From: Nocardia higoensis | GTDB lineage: Bacteria > Actinomycetota > Actinomycetes > Mycobacteriales > Mycobacteriaceae | Reading direction: 5' to 3' | Assembly (NCBI RefSeq): GCF_015477835.1 | Contig: NZ_JADLQN010000008.1 | Span: 33,561 to 97,560 of the forward strand | DNA length: 64,000 bases | Shown here: positions 1 to 10,212 of the stretch, one piece after another | Numbering within the stretch: position 1 is the first letter of the stretch | Layout of the letters: every line of letters starts with the position of its first letter | Notes under the pieces: generated by a model | What the model was told of the DNA's origin: nothing | Database searches by the model: none | What the model saw: the letters and a program-made list of their open reading frames with translations, nothing else | Made by a program: the position numbers and the translations under genes

Positions 1-1140
1 GCGTCGCATGCCGAGCCGTCGGCTTCGGCCCCGGATGCGCGGGTGGCCTCTCCTGTGGCCGATCCGCGATCGGGTGCTTCGTCCGGGGCGAGCCCGATCG
101 CTTCGCCCGCGCGGGATCTGCCGGTCACGGGTGAGCCGACGACCGCGCCCCCACATCCGGTGACACCCGATCCACACGGCTCCATGGCGGGTGGAACGGG
201 TGACGCGCGCCCGGACGACCACGCCGTCGGCGCGGGTGGATCGTCGCCGTCCGGTGGCGCCGCGAGCGTGCGGGATTCCGCCGCGCAGCCTGCGCCGACC
301 GGGGGTGCGCCCGCGGCGCGGCAGGACCGGCAACCGGACGTCGCCGCACCGGTGGCGCCGGAGCCGCAGGCCCCGGCCGGGTCGCCCGAGGAAGTCCGGC
401 AGGCGGTCGACGGCGCGTGGGCACAGATCCGCGCGAAGGTTCGCGAGTACGGATCCGCCTCCATTCCGGCCATGTTGTCGGGGGCGTCGGTCGTCCGGGT
501 CGAGGGGCAGACCATCGTCTTCGCGCACCCGACCGCGGTACTGGTGGGGCGGCTGTCGGAGCCGCGCAATGTCGAGGTCATCCGGTCGGCGATTCGCGAG
601 GTGCTCGGCGTCGACTACGAAGTCCGCTGGGAAGGCGGCTCGGGAGCGCGTCCGCAGGCGCAGGCGGCGCGCTCGAAACCGAGTGCGGCGCAGGCCGATC
701 GGGCCGGTCAGAGCGGTACCCCGCAGGGGCGCGGCGGTCAGCCCGCGCCGGCGCAGGCCAAGTCGGGCAGGCAAGGGGGGTTGCCGCAGTTCTCGCGACC
801 GAGTCGGGCGGGTGCGGAGGGGAGCGGCGCGGCCGGGAGTGCGCGGCCGAAGCGGTCGGGACCGATGGCGGACGACGACATTCCGCCCCCCGATTTCCCG
901 GACCTGCCCGACGACCCGGGGCCGGGGGACTTCACCCCGCCGGACCTCGCGCAGTTCGAGACCTCGGCGCCGGGCGAGTACGCGCCGCCCGCGGTGCCGG
1001 GGCCGCTGACGGCCGAGGAGGAGCAGGAGATGCTCGCCGAGGCGGCGACGCCGGTGGCGCCGGAGGATCGGCGCGACCCCGACGAGGTCGCCCTGGAGTT
1101 GCTCCGCGCCGAACTCGGCGCTACCCGGCTGGATGGTTGA
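1..1140 (+). CDS. dnaX: DNA polymerase III subunit gamma/tau, C-terminal part (5' truncated by window)
   Basis: The frame is open from the first base, so the gene starts upstream. The visible 379 residues contain a long Pro/Ala/Gly-rich linker and then a folded segment (about residues 125-200) with the EEVRQAVDGAWAQIRAKVRE motif typical of the actinobacterial gamma/tau subunit that follows the clamp-loader AAA+ part. It ends in an acidic Pro/Asp-rich tail (DDDIPPPDFPDLPDDPGPGD). The protein loads the beta clamp and ties the replicase together. The AAA+ core lies outside the window, so the call rests on the C-terminal domain and on the order dnaX-tmsB-tmsA-SRPBCC-ybaB-recR, which matches Rv3721c-Rv3715c apart from inserted genes. 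Confidence 0.85.
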   Translation, partial: ASHAEPSASAPDARVASPVADPRSGASSGASPIASPARDLPVTGEPTTAPPHPVTPDPHGSMAGGTGDARPDDHAVGAGGSSPSGGAASVRDSAAQPAPTGGAPAARQDRQPDVAAPVAPEPQAPAGSPEEVRQAVDGAWAQIRAKVREYGSASIPAMLSGASVVRVEGQTIVFAHPTAVLVGRLSEPRNVEVIRSAIREVLGVDYEVRWEGGSGARPQAQAARSKPSAAQADRAGQSGTPQGRGGQPAPAQAKSGRQGGLPQFSRPSRAGAEGSGAAGSARPKRSGPMADDDIPPPDFPDLPDDPGPGDFTPPDLAQFETSAPGEYAPPAVPGPLTAEEEQEMLAEAATPVAPEDRRDPDEVALELLRAELGATRLDG

Positions 1141-1158
1141 CAACCCCCGGTCCGACGA

Positions 1159-1171
1159 CGTTAAGTTAACG
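1159..1171. promoter_or_regulatory. Perfect inverted repeat in the dnaX-fadA spacer, candidate operator
   Basis: CGTTAA-G-TTAACG is a perfect 13-bp inverted repeat. It sits in the 256-bp spacer before fadA, just after a TTGACA hexamer (1137-1142, overlapping the dnaX stop) and before TACTAT (1191-1196), which could be a -10 box. The placement is what would be expected for a repressor controlling fadA-fadB. No regulator gene lies beside it, so the binding protein is unknown. Confidence 0.4.
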
Positions 1172-1396
1172 GGAGTTCGCACACCGGCGCTACTATGAAC
1201 GGGTGGCCGCGAACTCCGATCCGACGAGGTTCTATGGTATGCCCAGACGTGCGGGCGGCCAGAGCGTGCGTCTGTCGAAGCGTGCCGAGTTTTGTACAGC
1301 GTTAGGACGGTCGGTCGCACGGCCGGTCGGCGAGGTTATCCGCGCCTGTACCGCATACCGCGGTGCGGGGGCACCTTAAGGAAGGAACACTCCGAT

Positions 1397-2611
<1,215 letters not shown>

Positions 2612-2649
2612 TCCCACCGGTCACTGATTCAACAAGGAGACACAGAGCT

Positions 2650-4803
2650 GTGAGCGAAACCAACATGATCGGTTGGGAAAAGGATTCGGACGGCATCGTC
2701 GTACTGACGATGGACGACCCGAACCAGGGCGCCAACACGATGAACGAGCTGTACAAGAAGTCGATGACCGAGACGGTCGACCGGCTCGTGGCCGAGAAGG
2801 ACGACATCACCGGTGTCGTGCTGACCTCGGCGAAGAAGACCTTCTTCGCCGGCGGCGACCTGAAGAACATGATGAAGGTCGGCCCGGAAGACGGCCAGGC
2901 CCTCATGGACGAGCTGGGCCAGATCAAGGGTGCCCTGCGCAAGCTGGAGACCCTCGGCAAGCCGGTCGTCGCGGCCATCAACGGCGCCGCCCTCGGCGGC
3001 GGCCTGGAGATCGCGCTGGCCACCCACCACCGCATCGCCGCCGACGTCCCCGGCTCGCAGATCGGCCTGCCCGAGGCGACCCTGGGCCTGCTGCCCGCCG
3101 GTGGCGGCATCATCCGCACCGTGCGCATGCTCGGCCTGCAGAACGCGCTCATGGGCGTGCTGCTCCAGGGCCAGCGCAACAAGCCGGCCAAGGCCAAGGA
3201 GATCGGCCTGGTCGACGAGCTGGTCGGCTCGGTCGAAGAGCTGATTCCGGCCGCCAAGGCGTGGATCAAGGCCAACCCCGAGGGCGGCGTGCAGCCCTGG
3301 GACAAGAAGGGCTTCAAGATCCCCGGCGGCACCCCGGCCAGCCCGGCGTTCGCGGCCAACCTGCCCGCCTTCCCGGCGAACCTGCGCAAGCAGCTCAAGG
3401 GCGCCAACATGCCCGCCCCGCGTGCCATCATGGCCGCCGCGGTCGAGGGCGCGCAGGTCGACATCGACAACGCCTCGCTGATCGAGTCGCGCTACTTCGT
3501 GCACCTGCTGACCGGCCCGGTCGCCAAGAACATGATCCAGGCCTTCTTCTTCGACCTGCAGTCGATCAACAACGGCGGCTCGCGTCCCAAGGATGTGCCG
3601 AAGAAGGAGATCAAGAAGGTCGGCGTGCTCGGCGCGGGCATGATGGGCGCGGGCATCGCCTACGTCTCGGCCAAGGCCGGCTACGAGGTCGTGCTCAAGG
3701 ACGTCACCATCGAGGCGGCCGAGCGCGGCAAGAACTACTCGGAGAAGATCGAGGCCAAGGCCCTCTCCCGTGGCAAGACCACCGAGGAGAAGTCCAAGGC
3801 GCTGCTGGACCGCATCAAGCCGACCGCGGACCCGGCCGACTTCGCCGGCGTCGACTTCGTCATCGAGGCCGTCTTCGAGAACACCGAGCTCAAGCACAAG
3901 GTGTTCCAGGAGATCGAGGACATCGTCACCCCGGACGCCCTGCTGGGCTCCAACACCTCCACCCTGCCGATCACCGGTCTCGCGACCGGCGTGAAGCGCC
4001 AGGAGGACTTCATCGGCATCCACTTCTTCTCGCCTGTCGACAAGATGCCGCTGGTGGAGATCATCAAGGGTGAGAAGACCTCCGACGAGGCGCTGGCCCG
4101 GGTGTTCGACTACACCCTCGCCATCAAGAAGACCCCGATCGTCGTCAACGACAGCCGCGGCTTCTTCACCTCTCGCGTGATCGGCACGTTCGTCAACGAG
4201 GCGATCGCCATGCTCACCGAGGGCATCGAGCCCGCCACCATCGAGCAGGCCGGTTCGCAGGCGGGCTACCCGGCGCCGCCGCTGCAGCTGACCGACGAGC
4301 TGAACATGAAGCTCATGCTGAAGATCGCCAAGGAGACCGAGGAAGCGGCCGCCAAGGGCGATATCGCGATGGGCACCGAGCGTCACCCGGCGATCGCGGT
4401 CATCGAGTACATGGTGAACGAGGCGCAGCGTCCGGGTCGTCTGGAGAAGGCCGGCTTCTACGAGTACGACGAGAACGGCAAGCGTCTGGGCATCTGGCAG
4501 GGCGTTCGCGACCACTTCAAGACCAACGCCGGTTTCGGAGTGCCGCTGCAGGACCTGATCGACCGGATGCTGTTCGCGGAGGCGATCGAGACCCAGAAGT
4601 GCTTCGACGAGGGTGTGCTCGAGACCACCGCCGACGCCAACATCGGCTCGATCTTCGGCATCGGGTTCCCGGCCTGGACCGGTGGCGTGCACCAGTTCAT
4701 CGTCGGCTACCCGGGTGGGCAGGAGGCCTTCGTGGCTCGTGCCGACTACCTGGCCGAGAAGTACGGCAAGCGCTTCGAGGTTCCGGCGTCGCTGCGCAAG
4801 TGA
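2650..4803 (+). CDS. fadB: Multifunctional enoyl-CoA hydratase / 3-hydroxyacyl-CoA dehydrogenase
   Basis: This 717-residue alpha subunit of the fatty-acid oxidation complex hydrates enoyl-CoA and oxidises the 3-hydroxyacyl-CoA with NAD. GTG at 2650 is preceded by AAGGAG with 10-base spacing. The N-terminal crotonase domain (about 10-200) carries FFAGGDLKNM and NGAALGGGLEIALATHHR, forming the oxyanion hole. The Rossmann domain starts near residue 320 with GVLGAGMMGAGIAY, followed by the dehydrogenase motif GIHFFSPVDKMPLVEI. A C-terminal dehydrogenase helix domain completes the family architecture. It is co-transcribed with fadA and followed by a strong hairpin terminator. Confidence 0.95.
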   Translation: MSETNMIGWEKDSDGIVVLTMDDPNQGANTMNELYKKSMTETVDRLVAEKDDITGVVLTSAKKTFFAGGDLKNMMKVGPEDGQALMDELGQIKGALRKLETLGKPVVAAINGAALGGGLEIALATHHRIAADVPGSQIGLPEATLGLLPAGGGIIRTVRMLGLQNALMGVLLQGQRNKPAKAKEIGLVDELVGSVEELIPAAKAWIKANPEGGVQPWDKKGFKIPGGTPASPAFAANLPAFPANLRKQLKGANMPAPRAIMAAAVEGAQVDIDNASLIESRYFVHLLTGPVAKNMIQAFFFDLQSINNGGSRPKDVPKKEIKKVGVLGAGMMGAGIAYVSAKAGYEVVLKDVTIEAAERGKNYSEKIEAKALSRGKTTEEKSKALLDRIKPTADPADFAGVDFVIEAVFENTELKHKVFQEIEDIVTPDALLGSNTSTLPITGLATGVKRQEDFIGIHFFSPVDKMPLVEIIKGEKTSDEALARVFDYTLAIKKTPIVVNDSRGFFTSRVIGTFVNEAIAMLTEGIEPATIEQAGSQAGYPAPPLQLTDELNMKLMLKIAKETEEAAAKGDIAMGTERHPAIAVIEYMVNEAQRPGRLEKAGFYEYDENGKRLGIWQGVRDHFKTNAGFGVPLQDLIDRMLFAEAIETQKCFDEGVLETTADANIGSIFGIGFPAWTGGVHQFIVGYPGGQEAFVARADYLAEKYGKRFEVPASLRK

Positions 4804-4831
4804 AGTATCGGATGAGCTGAGGCTCGCCGAG

Positions 4832-4866
4832 GGAAGCCCGTCATCGCGTCGCGGTGGCGGGCTTCC
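4832..4866 (+). terminator. Rho-independent-like terminator after fadB
   Basis: A perfect 9-bp stem, GGAAGCCCG (4832-4840) paired with CGGGCTTCC (4858-4866), lies 29 bp after the fadB stop. There is no long T tract, as is common in actinobacteria. Confidence 0.6.
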
Positions 4867-4977
4867 GCCGTTTCTCCACCACACCGCGACCCGGCCGCGC
4901 TACGTTGGATATGCGCAGGCAATGAGGACTGGCGCTGTGCCCGCCGGTCCGGCTGTCGTCGGCACGAGGTGGTCCAG

Positions 4978-7900
4978 GTGAAGCATCAGCCGCGTTCGGA
5001 CGGGTCCGAACTCGATGCGGCCCAGGTCGATGTGAGCGACCGGCCGGTGGCCGGATCTTCGCGTGCCGAAACCGCCGGCGAACCCACGCAACGCCACGCC
5101 CCGATCGGTATCGTCGACGAACTGGAGGATGCCGGGCTGACGGGCGCGGTGGAGATCGGGCGCGGCGGGTTCGGCGTGGTGTACCGGTGCTGGCAGGTGG
5201 CGCTGGATCGCGTCGTGGCGGTCAAGGTGCTCTCGCCGGACATGGACGCCGAGAGCCGGGAGCGGTTCCTGCGCGAGGAGCAGGCGATGGGCCGGGTGTC
5301 GGGGCACCCGAACATCGTCGACATCCTGCAGGTCGACGTCACCGCCGGCGGTCTGCCGTTCATCGTCATGCCGTTCTGCGCGCACGGATCCCTCGAACAG
5401 CTCATCGTCGAACAGGGACCGCTGAGCTGGGCCGACACTCTGCGGGTCGGGGTGAAACTGGCGGGCGCCATCGAGAGCGCGCATCGCGCCAGGATTCTGC
5501 ACCGCGACGTCAAGCCGGGCAATGTGCTGCTCAGCGCTTACGGGGAACCGCAGCTGACCGACTTCGGGATCGCCCGCATCCCCGGCGGGTTCCGTACCTC
5601 CAGCAACCTGATCACCGGCTCGCCCGCCTTCACCGCCCCGGAAGTGCTCAAGGGTGAGGAGCCGACCGTCCGCTCCGACGTCTACGGTCTGGGCGCGACG
5701 CTGTTCGCGCTGCTCACCGGGCACGCGGCGTTCGAGCGGCAGGCCGGTGAGCGGGTGGTCGCGCAGTTCCTGCGGATCACCACCCAGCCCGTTCCCGACC
5801 TGCGTGAACAGCACATCCCGGCGCCGGTGGCCAAGGCCATCGAGGCCGCCATGTCGCCCGAGGTCCATCGGCGCCCGGCCTCGGCCTACGAGTTCGGCGA
5901 GATGCTGCGCGCGGCCCAGCGCGAGCTGGGGCAGGTGCCCGACGAGATGGCGCTGCTCGACCCGATCGCGCACGACCAGGATCTCGGCGAACCCGCGGCC
6001 GAGACCGAGGAGCAGGTCTCGCGCACGCAGTGGTCGACGCGGTCGATTCCCGCGATCGCCTCCCGGCGTAGCTGGCCGTTGACACTGCGACCGAATGTGT
6101 CCCGGCATCCCGGCGGGACCGACGCCGCGGCCCAGGCCGCGGGGGCGGGCACCGTGGCGGTGGAGGCCGGGTGGTCGACCACCGGCTCCGCGGGCGCCGC
6201 TCCGCCGCCGACCGCCGCGACCAAATTCCGCCCGGCCACGCCCGCCAAGGAGCCGCTGGCCCGGCCGCGTCTGCTGGAGACGCTGCGCGCGGGTGGGCGA
6301 CGCAGGCTCGCCCTCATCCACGCGCCCGCGGGCTTCGGCAAGAGCACGGTGGCCGCGCAGTGGCGAGCCGAGCTCTCCGAGCACGGCGTGCCGGTGGCCT
6401 GGATCAGCCTGGACCGCTACGACGACACCGAGGTGTGGTTCCTGGCGCATCTGCTGCAGGCCATTCACCGGGTGCGCCCGGACATCGGCGTCGGTTTGGA
6501 GCAGGTGCTCGAGGAAGAGCTCGACGACGCGGTTCCCTATGTCATCAGCACGCTGATCGACGAGGTGCACAGCGGCGGCGAGACCATCGTGGTGGTGATC
6601 GAGAACTGGCATCGCATCACCGACTCCGGCGCGCTGCGCGCGATGGACACCCTGCTCCGCAACGGCTGTCATCACCTGCGTTTCGTGGTGACCAGCCGCG
6701 ACCAGTCCGGCCTGCCGTTGAACGCCATGCGGGTGGACGACGAACTGGTCGAGATCGGTTCCGCGCAATTGCGGCTCACCCTCGAAGAGACCGCCGGGAT
6801 TCTGGTGGAGCGCAACGGTTTCGACCTCACCGACAAGCAGGTGGAGCAGATCCATCGGTCCACCGACGGCTGGCCCGCCGCCGTGCAGCTGATCAGTCTG
6901 GCACTGCGCGGCAACAACGATCCGCAGCGCTTGCTGGCCTCCGGCCCGGAAAGCGGGCACAACATCCGCGAGTACCTGGCCGAGAACGTGCTCGACACCC
7001 TCGAACCGCGGATGCTCGACTTCCTGACCGCGGTCGCGGTCGTCGAGCGGGTGAACGCCGACCTGGCGGGCGCGCTGTCGGAGGACAGCGAAGCCGAGAT
7101 GCTGCTGGCCCAGGCCGAACAACGGGAACTGTTCCTGCGCCGCATCGAGCACGATGCCGGCTGGTACCGGATGCAGCCGCTGTTCGCCGAGCACCTGCGC
7201 GCCCGGCTGGAGCGCACCGATCAGTCGAAACTGCGGTCGCTGCACCGCAAGGCCTCCCGCTGGTACGCCGAGCACCAGTTCCTGCGCAAGTCCGTCGACC
7301 ACGCGCTCGCGGCGACCGACCTGAAGATGGCGCTGGATCTGGTCGAGGGCGGCGGAATGGACCTCATCGACGGCTCCAGGCTGGCCACGCTGCTCGGCAC
7401 CGTCTCGAAACTACCGCTGCAGCAGGTGACCTCACGCTCCAAATTGCTGATGGCGGTGGCCAGGGCCAACGTGAACCTGCAGCAGTCGGACGCGGCGCGC
7501 TCGGCGTTGGGCAAACTGACCAACATGCTGCCCGGCGGCGAGGCCGCCACCGAGGGCGAGACCCGCAACGAGCGCCGCGAGGCCGCTGTGCTCGCCGCCG
7601 CGGACGCGGTCACCCGCGACGACACCGAGGGCGTGCTCGACCAGGTCGCCGAGGTCCTCGACGATCCCGGTGATCTGCCCACCTGGACGGTGTCGACGGC
7701 GGCGAATGTCGCTGCCTACGCGCGTCTGTGCGCGTTCGACTTCGACGGGGTGCGTGAGATCCAGGACTGGGCCGCGCCCTATCACGAGAAGTCGAAATAC
7801 CAGCTGGGGCCGGTGTTCGGCCTGCTGGCACGCGGGGTGGCCGCCTACGAGCAGCTCGATGTCCGTGGCGCGCTGGAGCACTTCGAGGCCGCGTGCGAGG

Positions 7901-8694
7901 TCGCGCGCCGGGCCGGGCCGCGCTCGCACGGGGTGCGGGTGGTCTCGGCGATGCTGGGCGAGTTGCGATACCGGGCGGGCGACCTGGCGAGCGCCGACCG
8001 GCTGCTCGACGAGAGTCATCAGCTGGTGGCCAGGGTCGGCACCGTCGATGTGCTGCTCGCGACCTTCGTGATCGGCGCGCGGGTCAAGGCGCTGATCGGA
8101 GACATGCGGGCCGCGACGGCCCGACTGGAGGAGGGCGAGCGCATCGCCGCCGACGGCAATCTGCCCCGGCTGGCGGCGTATGTCCGGGCCGAGCGGCTGC
8201 GGCTCGGCCTGCCGGTGCCCGCGCTGCCGGAGGAGGAATTGCTCAGCGGCCGGGGAGTGCGACGCGCGCGCGGCGCCGACGCGCTGATCGCCGAGGCCCA
8301 GGAGATCGCCGCCATCCGGGCCATGCTGGCAGGCATGCCCCCGCACTCCGAGGAAGCGGCGGTGCGCCACGCGCGCGCACTGTACGGGCGGGCCATCGAG
8401 CAGGGCCGTCCGCGCGCGGAACTCGACACCGCCCTGCTGCTGGCCGAATGCCTGGCGGCCGCGGGCTGGGTCGGCGAGGCGACCTCTCTGCTCGTGCCCG
8501 CCGCCGAGACGTGCGCCCGGCTCGGCTGGTCGCGACCGCTGCTGGATGCGGGGCCCAGGGTGGTCGCGATCCTGCGTGTGCTGCGTAGCGAGGCCCGCCC
8601 GGCCGCCGAGGAGGGCTCCCCTACGGAACCGGGGGCTTCGCCGCCCGACGCGCCGCTGCTACCAGGGCACTTCCTCGACGATGTACTCGGTTGA
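4978..8694 (+). CDS. pknK: PknK-type serine/threonine kinase fused to a MalT-like STAND ATPase
   Basis: A cytosolic kinase of about 1238 residues. The GTG at 4978 has GAGG eight bases upstream; a GTG at 4969 is an alternative. The kinase domain (about 50-310) shows GRGGFGVVYR, the VAVK lysine, HRDVKPGN, DFGIAR and APEV, so it should be active. After a linker of about 100 residues, a P-loop ATPase domain begins near residue 445 (HAPAGFGKSTVA) with a Walker-B-like VVVVIEN strand. A long helical TPR-like region follows, as in MalT/LuxR-family ATPases. The protein ends in PLLPGHFLDDVLG with no LuxR helix-turn-helix, so direct DNA binding is not evident. M. tuberculosis PknK (Rv3080c) has about 1110 residues and a different neighbourhood. 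Confidence 0.88.
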   Translation: MKHQPRSDGSELDAAQVDVSDRPVAGSSRAETAGEPTQRHAPIGIVDELEDAGLTGAVEIGRGGFGVVYRCWQVALDRVVAVKVLSPDMDAESRERFLREEQAMGRVSGHPNIVDILQVDVTAGGLPFIVMPFCAHGSLEQLIVEQGPLSWADTLRVGVKLAGAIESAHRARILHRDVKPGNVLLSAYGEPQLTDFGIARIPGGFRTSSNLITGSPAFTAPEVLKGEEPTVRSDVYGLGATLFALLTGHAAFERQAGERVVAQFLRITTQPVPDLREQHIPAPVAKAIEAAMSPEVHRRPASAYEFGEMLRAAQRELGQVPDEMALLDPIAHDQDLGEPAAETEEQVSRTQWSTRSIPAIASRRSWPLTLRPNVSRHPGGTDAAAQAAGAGTVAVEAGWSTTGSAGAAPPPTAATKFRPATPAKEPLARPRLLETLRAGGRRRLALIHAPAGFGKSTVAAQWRAELSEHGVPVAWISLDRYDDTEVWFLAHLLQAIHRVRPDIGVGLEQVLEEELDDAVPYVISTLIDEVHSGGETIVVVIENWHRITDSGALRAMDTLLRNGCHHLRFVVTSRDQSGLPLNAMRVDDELVEIGSAQLRLTLEETAGILVERNGFDLTDKQVEQIHRSTDGWPAAVQLISLALRGNNDPQRLLASGPESGHNIREYLAENVLDTLEPRMLDFLTAVAVVERVNADLAGALSEDSEAEMLLAQAEQRELFLRRIEHDAGWYRMQPLFAEHLRARLERTDQSKLRSLHRKASRWYAEHQFLRKSVDHALAATDLKMALDLVEGGGMDLIDGSRLATLLGTVSKLPLQQVTSRSKLLMAVARANVNLQQSDAARSALGKLTNMLPGGEAATEGETRNERREAAVLAAADAVTRDDTEGVLDQVAEVLDDPGDLPTWTVSTAANVAAYARLCAFDFDGVREIQDWAAPYHEKSKYQLGPVFGLLARGVAAYEQLDVRGALEHFEAACEVARRAGPRSHGVRVVSAMLGELRYRAGDLASADRLLDESHQLVARVGTVDVLLATFVIGARVKALIGDMRAATARLEEGERIAADGNLPRLAAYVRAERLRLGLPVPALPEEELLSGRGVRRARGADALIAEAQEIAAIRAMLAGMPPHSEEAAVRHARALYGRAIEQGRPRAELDTALLLAECLAAAGWVGEATSLLVPAAETCARLGWSRPLLDAGPRVVAILRVLRSEARPAAEEGSPTEPGASPPDAPLLPGHFLDDVLG

Positions 8695-8895
8695 TCCCGT
8701 GCGGGCCGGGGCGCCCGCCGGCACCGACGAGCCGGCCGCGGCGTAGCGCCTCGCTCGATCTCTCGCGGAAATCCCCAACCGGGCCCTCGACGGCCTGACC
8801 CGCTGCGGCGACCGGATGATCGCGGTGGCGGCCGGGCAGGGCTGCCCCGGTCGGACCGGAGCCGCCCTTCGGCGAATGATGGCTGCCCGATCGGC

Positions 8896-10212
8896 TCAGG
8901 GCTGCCACCAGGGGCGCAGCGGAACTGTCCAGCTGCCGTCCGCGGGTACCTTGACGCCGAGCACCTGGTGCAGTTGCACCACATTGCGCTGGAAGCCCAG
9001 CCGCGAACCGGCCATGTACAGGCCCCACACCTTCGCCGTGCCCTCACCGACATCGGCGACGCAGGCATCCCAGTGCTCGACCAGGTTCTTGCACCATTCG
9101 TGCAGCGTCAGCGCGTAGTGCTCGCGCAGGTTCTCCTCGTGCAGCACCTCGAGGCCCACGTTCTGGATCTCGGAGATGATGCGCCCGGAACCGATCAGCT
9201 CGCCGTCCGGGAAGACGTAGCGGTCGATGAAATCGCCCGCCCTGGTGGTGCGGGTGTTGTCCGGCCGGGTGATGCAGTGGTTGAGGAAGATGCCGCCGTC
9301 GCGCAGCTTGTCGCGGATGTAGCCGAAGTAGAACGGGTAGTTGTGCACGCCGATGTGCTCGGTCAGACCGATGGAGGACACCGCGTCGAAATCGGCCTCC
9401 GGGACGTCGCGGTAGTCGCAGTGGCGGACCTCGGCCAGTTCGCTCAGGCCCTCTTCCTCGATCTTCGCCCGCGCCCAGGCCGCCTGCTCCGCGGAGAGCG
9501 TCGCGCCGATGACGCGCACGCCGCGCGCGGCCGCGTAGCGCACCATGCCGCCCCAGCCGCAGCCGATGTCGAGCAGCCGGTCGCCCGCCTTCAACTTCAG
9601 CTTCTCGAATACCAGGCGGTACTTGTTCTCCTGTGCCCGTTCCAGCGTCCAGTCCGGTTCGCCGTAGGCGGCGCAGGTGTAGGTCATCGACGGGCCGAGG
9701 ACGTATTCGTAGAACTCGTTGGACACGTCGTAGTGGTGGTGGATCGCCTCGGCGTCGCGGGCCTTGGTGTGGCGCAGGCCCTCCAAAGCGATACGCCGCC
9801 AGCGCGGGAGTGTCTCCTGCGGTGGCGGCGCGATCGGCTTGAGTCTCTCCCAGCCCAGCGACCTGGCGATGGTCACCAGTGCCAGCGCCGAGGGCCGCCG
9901 GAACCTCAGATCCTGCAGCGCCTTCAGCGCGTCGTAGGGATCACCGGGGTGTACGCCGGTGACGGTCATGTCACCGGAGATGTAGGCGCGCGCCATGCCG
10001 AGATCACCCGGCGCGGTGGCCAGGTAGTTGATCCCGCGCGGGGTAGCGAGGTGCAGGGTGTAGGGAGAATCGGCCGGACCGGTGGAGCTGCCGTCGTAGG
10101 CGGTCAACCGGATCGGGCTCGTGCCCTCGATGAGGGTGTCGAAGATTTCGGCAATGGTCAGTTTGGTTCCTAGATCGGCGAAGACGTCGGAGCGGTCCTT
10201 GAATGTCGTCAT
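8896..10212 (-). CDS. tmsB: SAM-dependent methyltransferase of tuberculostearic acid synthesis (cyclopropane-synthase family)
   Basis: A 438-residue homologue of Rv3720. The C-terminal half has the SAM motif LLDIGCGWGGMVRYAAARG and the family segments HHYDVSNEFYE and the SSIGLTEHIG loop. Enzymes of this type (TmsB, also BfaB) methylate the double bond of oleoyl chains in phospholipids to give the 10-methylene acid. The ATG overlaps the tmsA stop as ATGA, so the two genes form one operon and are probably translationally coupled. It could be mistaken for a plain cyclopropane synthase; the tight pairing with a flavin reductase makes 10-methyl fatty acid synthesis more likely. Confidence 0.85.
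   Translation of the reverse strand: MTTFKDRSDVFADLGTKLTIAEIFDTLIEGTSPIRLTAYDGSSTGPADSPYTLHLATPRGINYLATAPGDLGMARAYISGDMTVTGVHPGDPYDALKALQDLRFRRPSALALVTIARSLGWERLKPIAPPPQETLPRWRRIALEGLRHTKARDAEAIHHHYDVSNEFYEYVLGPSMTYTCAAYGEPDWTLERAQENKYRLVFEKLKLKAGDRLLDIGCGWGGMVRYAAARGVRVIGATLSAEQAAWARAKIEEEGLSELAEVRHCDYRDVPEADFDAVSSIGLTEHIGVHNYPFYFGYIRDKLRDGGIFLNHCITRPDNTRTTRAGDFIDRYVFPDGELIGSGRIISEIQNVGLEVLHEENLREHYALTLHEWCKNLVEHWDACVADVGEGTAKVWGLYMAGSRLGFQRNVVQLHQVLGVKVPADGSWTVPLRPWWQP

Noticed and set aside
2629..4884. 751-codon minus-strand open frame opposite fadB
   Set aside because: High-GC shadow of a clear fadB; the translation is a low-complexity run of Leu, Gly, Asp and Val without domains.
4900..7302. 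800-codon minus-strand open frame opposite the PknK gene
   Set aside because: Antisense shadow; the kinase motifs are on the plus strand and this translation lacks any recognisable pattern.
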